Shown here piece by piece: positions 60,101 to 64,000 of a stretch of 64,000 nt of DNA. The position numbers and the translations under genes are program-made. The notes under the pieces were generated by a model that was given only the letters and a program-made list of their open reading frames with translations, made no database searches and was not told where the DNA came from. Location of the stretch: NCBI GenBank assembly GCA_031308135.1, contig JAHLJT010009419.1, positions 36,201,221-36,265,220 of the forward strand, given 5' to 3'. Each line of letters begins with the position of its first letter. Positions within the stretch are counted from its first letter, which is position 1. The DNA is from Acheta domesticus (Eukaryota; Arthropoda; Insecta; Orthoptera; Gryllidae).

Positions 60101-63100
60101 CTTATTCGGTATTTTGCCATGAAACAGATTTTAAGTTTCTGGCAGATATGACCAATAAAAAACATTAAATTGCATGAACTTCCCAGCTTTACTTATTTAT
60201 GGTTGTTTGATGAGAGGGAACTGTGAATTCTGTGTGTGAAGTGACTCATGACAAATAATTTACAGGTCATCCTATTAAACGCCCTTGTCCCTCCTGTTCC
60301 AAGAATTGTATATGACAGTATGATCAAATGTCAAGACATAAATTTGCTTCTACAAACATTGGAAGATCGTCAGAAAGCACGAAGTCTTGTGCGTGCTGGA
60401 CACATTCCTCAATATATAGAACCGCCAGTGTCTTTAAGAAATGTAAGATAAGTGTTGCTATAATTCATATGAAGTGTTCGTATGAGTCTTAAAAATACAA
60501 CCTGGTCATGTTTTTGCAGTTATTTCGACGTCTGTCTTCAGAAGGTATGGATGATACTGTTGAAGATCAACTACTTGCCATGGCTCCACATTTGCAAAAA
60601 ATCCATCGCCATAGAAGTAGTATAGAAGCAAAGATGGGAGAAAAAACAGTATCAGATGGAAAAGTAATATTCAGATTTTTTCTATCTAATTCGTTTATTT
60701 GTTCTATATTTTAATGTTAGAATAAATGTTTTCTGTCACTTTCTTATTCATTAATTTTTTAATTTCTGTAGATTGAATTACGGATATTGAGAAATACTCC
60801 TCAACATTTCTCCATTTCTTTGAATGCTGGATCTGGAAACAAGCCAGAACTTATTCTTCCAAATAGGTAAGTTCTGTCTGTAGAAGGTGTGATCAATCAG
60901 ACTGTTCCATTATTATAAAAAGAATAAACCTCAGTTCTTTACTGTACAGAAAGAAAAACAATAAGAAAGGTCCTTCATGTGACCCTCATATATCAGTGAA
61001 TGAAGATTGGCAGACAATGTTTGGGTCTTCAGACATTCAGAGTCCCTCCCATCTTTCAGATGGGAGTAGTATGTGAGTGTACATGGATGTTTTGTGTGTG
61101 TGTGCGTGCATGTTGTTTATCAAAGTTTGCATGAGTTTGAGTTATTTTACATAACAAAATTATTTTACATAATTTTCTTCTTTTTTCCCCCCAGTTTTTA
61201 TTCAATGCTTTTGTTTGATTTTTGTGGTAATATATTTTTGTGCTTTTTGTAAATAATTGTGCTTTTGGTGTGTGCCATTTCTCTGAAATAAATGTAAATT
61301 TTTTGAAAATTTAATAAATGTACATTTTATTAATTGACAGATCCCCACCTGGTGGGAGTCTCATCAGTGATGTTCACACTTCACCTCAGTACAGCCTGGA
61401 CACAGATCACAGTCTTCATGAACGATCTTACATACAGTGTAAGTTAATTAATGTTTTGAACTCTTGTAGTATGTACAGATTTGAGTAATTCATGAAGAGT
61501 TGAAATATTATATAATGTGTTGTAATATTCCAACCATGTGTAGAGACGAACCATTCAAGGCTTCACCAAGGTCATTATGTGTTAGAGACGAATGGACAGA
61601 TTGGCAGACATTTTGTAAATAAGAACTTTCTTGGTATCAGGGGACCTCAAAATGCAATCCATTCTATTGAAATCTCAAAATTGATTTTCTGCGGCATTAC
61701 ATAACTTTCTCTAGATAATGTAGATATGTATGGGAAATTAAAATGTATTTTGTTGGGATGTAAGCAATGAGAAATACACATTTTTGGATTGGTGGAATCG
61801 AGATGTGAATGAGTGTTCTGTGTCAGTGTGATCATGTATGACCTTGCCACACACTAATGCTCTGAGTTATGTCACCTAGGAAGAGGTTGTGACAAAATTA
61901 ACCCTTTGACTCTGTTTCTCCATTACTTACATGGACTCTGTTTGGGGTCAGATTTGATCCCGCATGTTTTACGCTATAGTTTACCTGCATTTCATGCACA
62001 AATGCTATTTGGAATTATTAATTATGAAACTTATGCTATTTATTTGCTTCATTTACTATATCATTTTTAAAAAACAAAGAATAATATTTCCAGAAAAACA
62101 TTGTAGCATATCCTCATAACTATACATAAGGTGTCTACCATACCATCATGAGAATGTCTGATACAAAGCTCCAAACTTGTAATAGACAAATATGCCAAAT
62201 TTTTATCAGAAACAACATAATATTAAAGGGAAATGGACACATTTTTAGACTTTTTCTCATAATTTAGACATGTAATATGGAGAAGTTCATGTGAATAATT
62301 TTCAGAGTGTTGCATAACATTTGCGCCTGGGGTCAGAAAAAATCCCAAACAGAGTTTAAAGGGTAAAAAATCATTCCCCTATAGTTGTGCCCCTAGTATA
62401 ACATAGTATAGTAGTGCCCCTACACAAATCTGTAAATAAATTATTTATTAGCAATATTATTTGGAATGTAATTGTGTGTTTTGTGCACCTGATGACTCTC
62501 TCTTTGTACTTTTTTTTTATGTTCAAGGTTCTTGAGTTGCAAAAATATTATTACTGTCATTACTTTGGTGAGGATTGAAGTGTGTATTTACAGATCGATG
62601 TGCCCCTTGTCGCTTGGAGCTGCGGAAATTGCTGTTGCGTAAGCAAGAATTGTATAGCAACGCTGTGCGGGGACCTGAGTGGCCGGACAATGCTGTATGG
62701 GAGACTCCTATCCCCCCTCCAGGGTGGAGGCTGCGAGGTTCTCTTGTGGCTCATTTGCATGAGCACAAGGGATCGGTTAACAGGTACGTTATTAGTTTGT
62801 TAGTTAATGCCTTATTTTTCATGGCGTGACTTAGGTCATCAGGCCTGCTTTACTTCCCCTCTGAAGGAAAGTGACAAAGAATTTTTTCACCCTTAAAAAT
62901 CCATGACTTCGAATGGGCAAACCTGCAAACTTGGGTAAAACAGCCCAATATGCTAACCATTACATCACTGACCCCACAAAATTTGTTGGTTCCACATATG
63001 GTTCCACTTATAATTCATTGCTTTTGAACATTTTAATGTTTTAATATTCTATTAGTCCATCATTGACAATTCAAAAATCCAGTTAAAAGTTAAGTTTACT

Positions 63101-64000
63101 TTCTCCAAGATAACTACCAATAAGTTATATAAATGTTCAAAAATTATTCCAGAGTTGTTGTATGACCTTTCACCTGTAATATGAAAATTTACCAACCAAC
63201 ATTATAGAATATTAACTCTTGGACTGTTTCAGATTAGTTTCAATCCCAGAAAGTGCCTTATTTGCCAGCTGTTCTTCAGATGGATGCATCAAAATTTGGG
63301 ATTGTGGTAAAATGGAAGGAAGAAATATTGCAAATCGTTCAAGACAAGTGCATAACCATCAATCTGGCCCCTTAATTGGCCTAACTGTGTGCGATAGCAA
63401 TCAATCATTGGCAGCTGCATCCTTGAATGGCTGCATTTTTGTGTTGAGGTATTTTGTATTCCTTATCAGGAATGTACTTCTTGCTATAATTATTGAATGT
63501 AATACAACGAATGAATTCCTATAAATGTTTCTTCTCTGCAGAATCGAAGTGAATAGTAATAAAATGGTTGTATTGCAATCCAGACAATTAGATCTTCAAG
63601 AAGATGGGTGTGCTGTTGACATAAATTATTTTGATTGTGGTAAAATCTTATCACTTATTTTTTTAATTATAGGAAATAAGTAGGGAGTGTGGAGGTTTAA
63701 TTTAAATAGATTTACTTTGTATTGCATAAAATTTATTTATTTCATTAAAATTCTTTGACTACGTTACAATTTGTATAGGTTCTCAATCAGTGATTGTCTA
63801 TGCAACGATGTATGGTTCCATTGTGGGTTGGGATTTACGATCTCCTGGAACAGCTTGGAAATTAGACAATGATCTGAAGAATGGTAAGAAAAATTGTTGT
63901 GATTTTATGTTGAATTCTCTTTTGCTCTCAAACTTTTTGTTTAATAAATTAAACATTTTTGTGACAGTTAATTACTAAAATATTTCAGGTGTAATTACTT
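43688..64000 (+). CDS. PIK3R4: PIK3R4/VPS15, class III PI3-kinase regulatory subunit (3' end beyond window)
   Basis: VPS15 is the membrane-anchored pseudokinase scaffold that holds Vps34 and Beclin 1 for PI3P synthesis in autophagy and endosomal sorting. ATG at 43688 (A at -3, G at +4) gives [14 protein letters not shown], with Gly2 for N-myristoylation as in orthologues. Exons: 43688-43779, 43936-44116, 44214-44363, 44710-44882, 44963-45067, 48463-48598, 48734-48906, 49241-49408, 49558-49663, 49829-49969, 51516-51592, 51672-51871, 56256-56404, 56968-57120, 57528-57647, 60266-60442, 60520-60663, 60772-60866, 60950-61072, 61341-61438, 62594-62783, 63233-63448, 63542-63639, 63779-63883, 63989-64000+. 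All use GT-AG and phases join without a stop, giving about 1127 residues. Animal orthologues are near 1350, so roughly 200-250 C-terminal residues (rest of the WD40 propeller) lie downstream. The gene appears intact. Confidence 0.96.
45354..45475. repeat. CA/TG-rich imperfect microsatellite in intron 5
   Basis: Alternating CATGTGTATACA-type sequence with several small palindromes (ACATGTGCATGTACACATGT). Confidence 0.85.
45554..46450 (-). pseudogene. LINE reverse transcriptase relic, antisense in PIK3R4 intron 5
   Basis: Minus-strand translation, with stops and frameshifts, gives [10 protein letters not shown] near 46395 (the GVPQGSVLGP block of LINE RT). It continues with [27 protein letters not shown] and finally [20 protein letters not shown], then [15 protein letters not shown]. 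The ETFKILN and VKNLWN pieces are the C-terminal tail of Jockey/CR1-like RTs. Upstream parts may reach about 46650, but the 5' end is unclear. It is spliced out and inactive. Confidence 0.8.
46651..48090. other. PIK3R4 intron 5, unclassified remainder
   Basis: AT-rich intronic sequence. An open frame at 47588-47917 is T/C-rich low complexity and is not considered a gene. Confidence 0.5.
48090..48184. repeat. (TTG)n/(TTA)n microsatellite in intron 5
   Basis: Alternating TTG and TTA trinucleotide blocks, about 95 bases. Confidence 0.95.
49970..51515. other. PIK3R4 intron 10, no recognised element
   Basis: 1546-bp intron. It begins near a TTAACCCTTTAGCCC motif at 50003, which could be one end of a decayed piggyBac-like MITE, but I found no matching right end. 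Nothing else supported. Confidence 0.4.
51872..56255. other. PIK3R4 intron 12, no recognised element
   Basis: 4384-bp AT-rich intron, the longest in the window. A minus-strand frame at 52247-52441 is open for 64 codons but has no family resemblance I can name. Other frames are short. Confidence 0.5.
56428..56902. repeat. Polypyrimidine minisatellite in PIK3R4 intron 13
   Basis: About 475 bases almost free of purines on the + strand. The central part (56540-56815) is a tandem array of roughly 18-24-base units built on CCCTTCTGCCCTCTCTC with variable CT spacers. It starts some 25 bases after the exon 13 donor. Open frames through it on both strands (Leu/Pro/Ser or Arg/Glu/Gly) are repeat artefacts. 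Confidence 0.95.
58375..59150 (-). pseudogene. LINE 3' end, antisense in PIK3R4 intron 15
   Basis: Minus-strand translation from about 59030: [20 protein letters not shown], then [54 protein letters not shown] and [19 protein letters not shown]. It ends in [13 protein letters not shown] and a stop. This matches the C-terminal tail of Jockey/CR1-like RTs (YxxxVHSxLRYGIIFWG..., QK..IRI....P..SC..LF....ILPLP.LYIYE). One 163-codon stretch is still open. A T-run at 58386-58398 on the + strand is the poly(A) tail of the element. The 5' end is uncertain. Confidence 0.85.
59151..60265. other. PIK3R4 intron 15, remainder
   Basis: AT-rich, no further element recognised. Confidence 0.5.
61902..62363. 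mobile_element. piggyBac-like MITE in PIK3R4 intron 20
   Basis: 462 bp. Left end CCCTTTGACTCTGTTT follows TTAA (61898-61901). The right end AAACAGAGTTTAAAGGG precedes TAAA, a TTAA changed by one base or shifted. Subterminal GGGGTCAGATTTGATCCC and GGGGTCAGAAAAAATCCC are matching inner motifs. No coding capacity. Confidence 0.75.
62819..62977 (-). repeat. tRNA-derived SINE-like relic in intron 21
   Basis: On the minus strand, GTCAGTGATGTAATGGTTAGCATATTGGG looks like a pol III A-box region. GCAGGTTTGCCCATTCGAAG, about 30 bases on, stands where a B box (GGTTCGAATCC) should be. The remaining 90 bases are the unrelated body. It does not fold as a functional tRNA. Confidence 0.5.

Larger units (their letters stand above)
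49241..60866 (+). other. PIK3R4: PIK3R4 HEAT-repeat and linker region (exons 8-18)
   Basis: Residues about 337-846. Helical repeat blocks match orthologues: [81 protein letters not shown]-type spacers and FLVHPNLWV. Exon 8 begins with an acidic/serine insert ([20 protein letters not shown]) in a segment where orthologues vary. The region presents the surface for Vps34 contact in the known complex structure (family knowledge). Confidence 0.9.
60950..64000 (+). other. PIK3R4: PIK3R4 linker and start of WD40 propeller (exons 19-25)
   Basis: Exon 19 holds [13 protein letters not shown], corresponding to a conserved linker motif. Exon 21 ends [20 protein letters not shown], the conserved entry to the propeller. 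Exon 22 has a first blade, [20 protein letters not shown], with the SSDGxIKIWD signature. Exon 24 has [20 protein letters not shown]. The remaining blades are outside the window. Confidence 0.92.

Noticed and set aside
62819..62977. Functional tRNA gene
   Set aside because: The A-box-like and B-box-like segments are diverged and no cloverleaf with paired acceptor ends can be drawn; a SINE relic fits better.

Overview
The window is eukaryotic and reads as an insect nuclear scaffold: an intron-rich animal gene with GT-AG splice sites, dense degenerate class I and class II transposons, AT-rich intergenic DNA and a 1000-base N gap. A hemimetabolous insect with a TE-rich genome would fit, but the sequence does not fix the species.

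The only conserved host gene I can name is on the + strand from 43688 past the right edge. It is PIK3R4/VPS15, the pseudokinase scaffold of the class III PI3-kinase (Vps34) complex. Twenty-four exons and the start of a 25th splice together in one open frame (about 1127 residues). The order is N-myristoylation start, degenerate kinase domain, HEAT/linker region, WD40 propeller. Its introns hold two antisense LINE relics, a piggyBac-like MITE, a tRNA-SINE-like relic and a long polypyrimidine minisatellite. A 9-codon uORF ends 20 bases before the start codon.

Bases 1-43300 are almost wholly transposon-derived. Segment 1-13376 is repeated nearly base for base at 26221-39602. The differences are mostly single-base indels, and copy 1 stops exactly at the N gap, so an unmerged allele or contig overlap is the simplest reading; a real recent tandem duplication is not excluded. 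Between the copies (14377-26220) lie a palindromic MITE, two Jockey-like LINE fragments (one with a clear target-site duplication), an orphan GC-rich exon-like ORF, and an intact 786-bp non-autonomous hAT element.

The most structured locus is a nest at 34363-41297. A hAT MITE with a perfect 8-bp target duplication contains a larger hAT element that encodes a ZMYM1-like transposase. That element is itself interrupted by a Harbinger-type MITE, a TA-flanked palindromic MITE and a piggyBac relic. The 786-bp sister element at 25554-26339 preserves the empty site of the inner hAT. A family of TA-flanked palindromes (five distinct loci, seven copies) keeps a common core while the stem arms differ between loci in matched, compensating ways; this is the least expected pattern in the window. 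I found no prokaryotic system, CRISPR array, rRNA gene or convincing functional tRNA.
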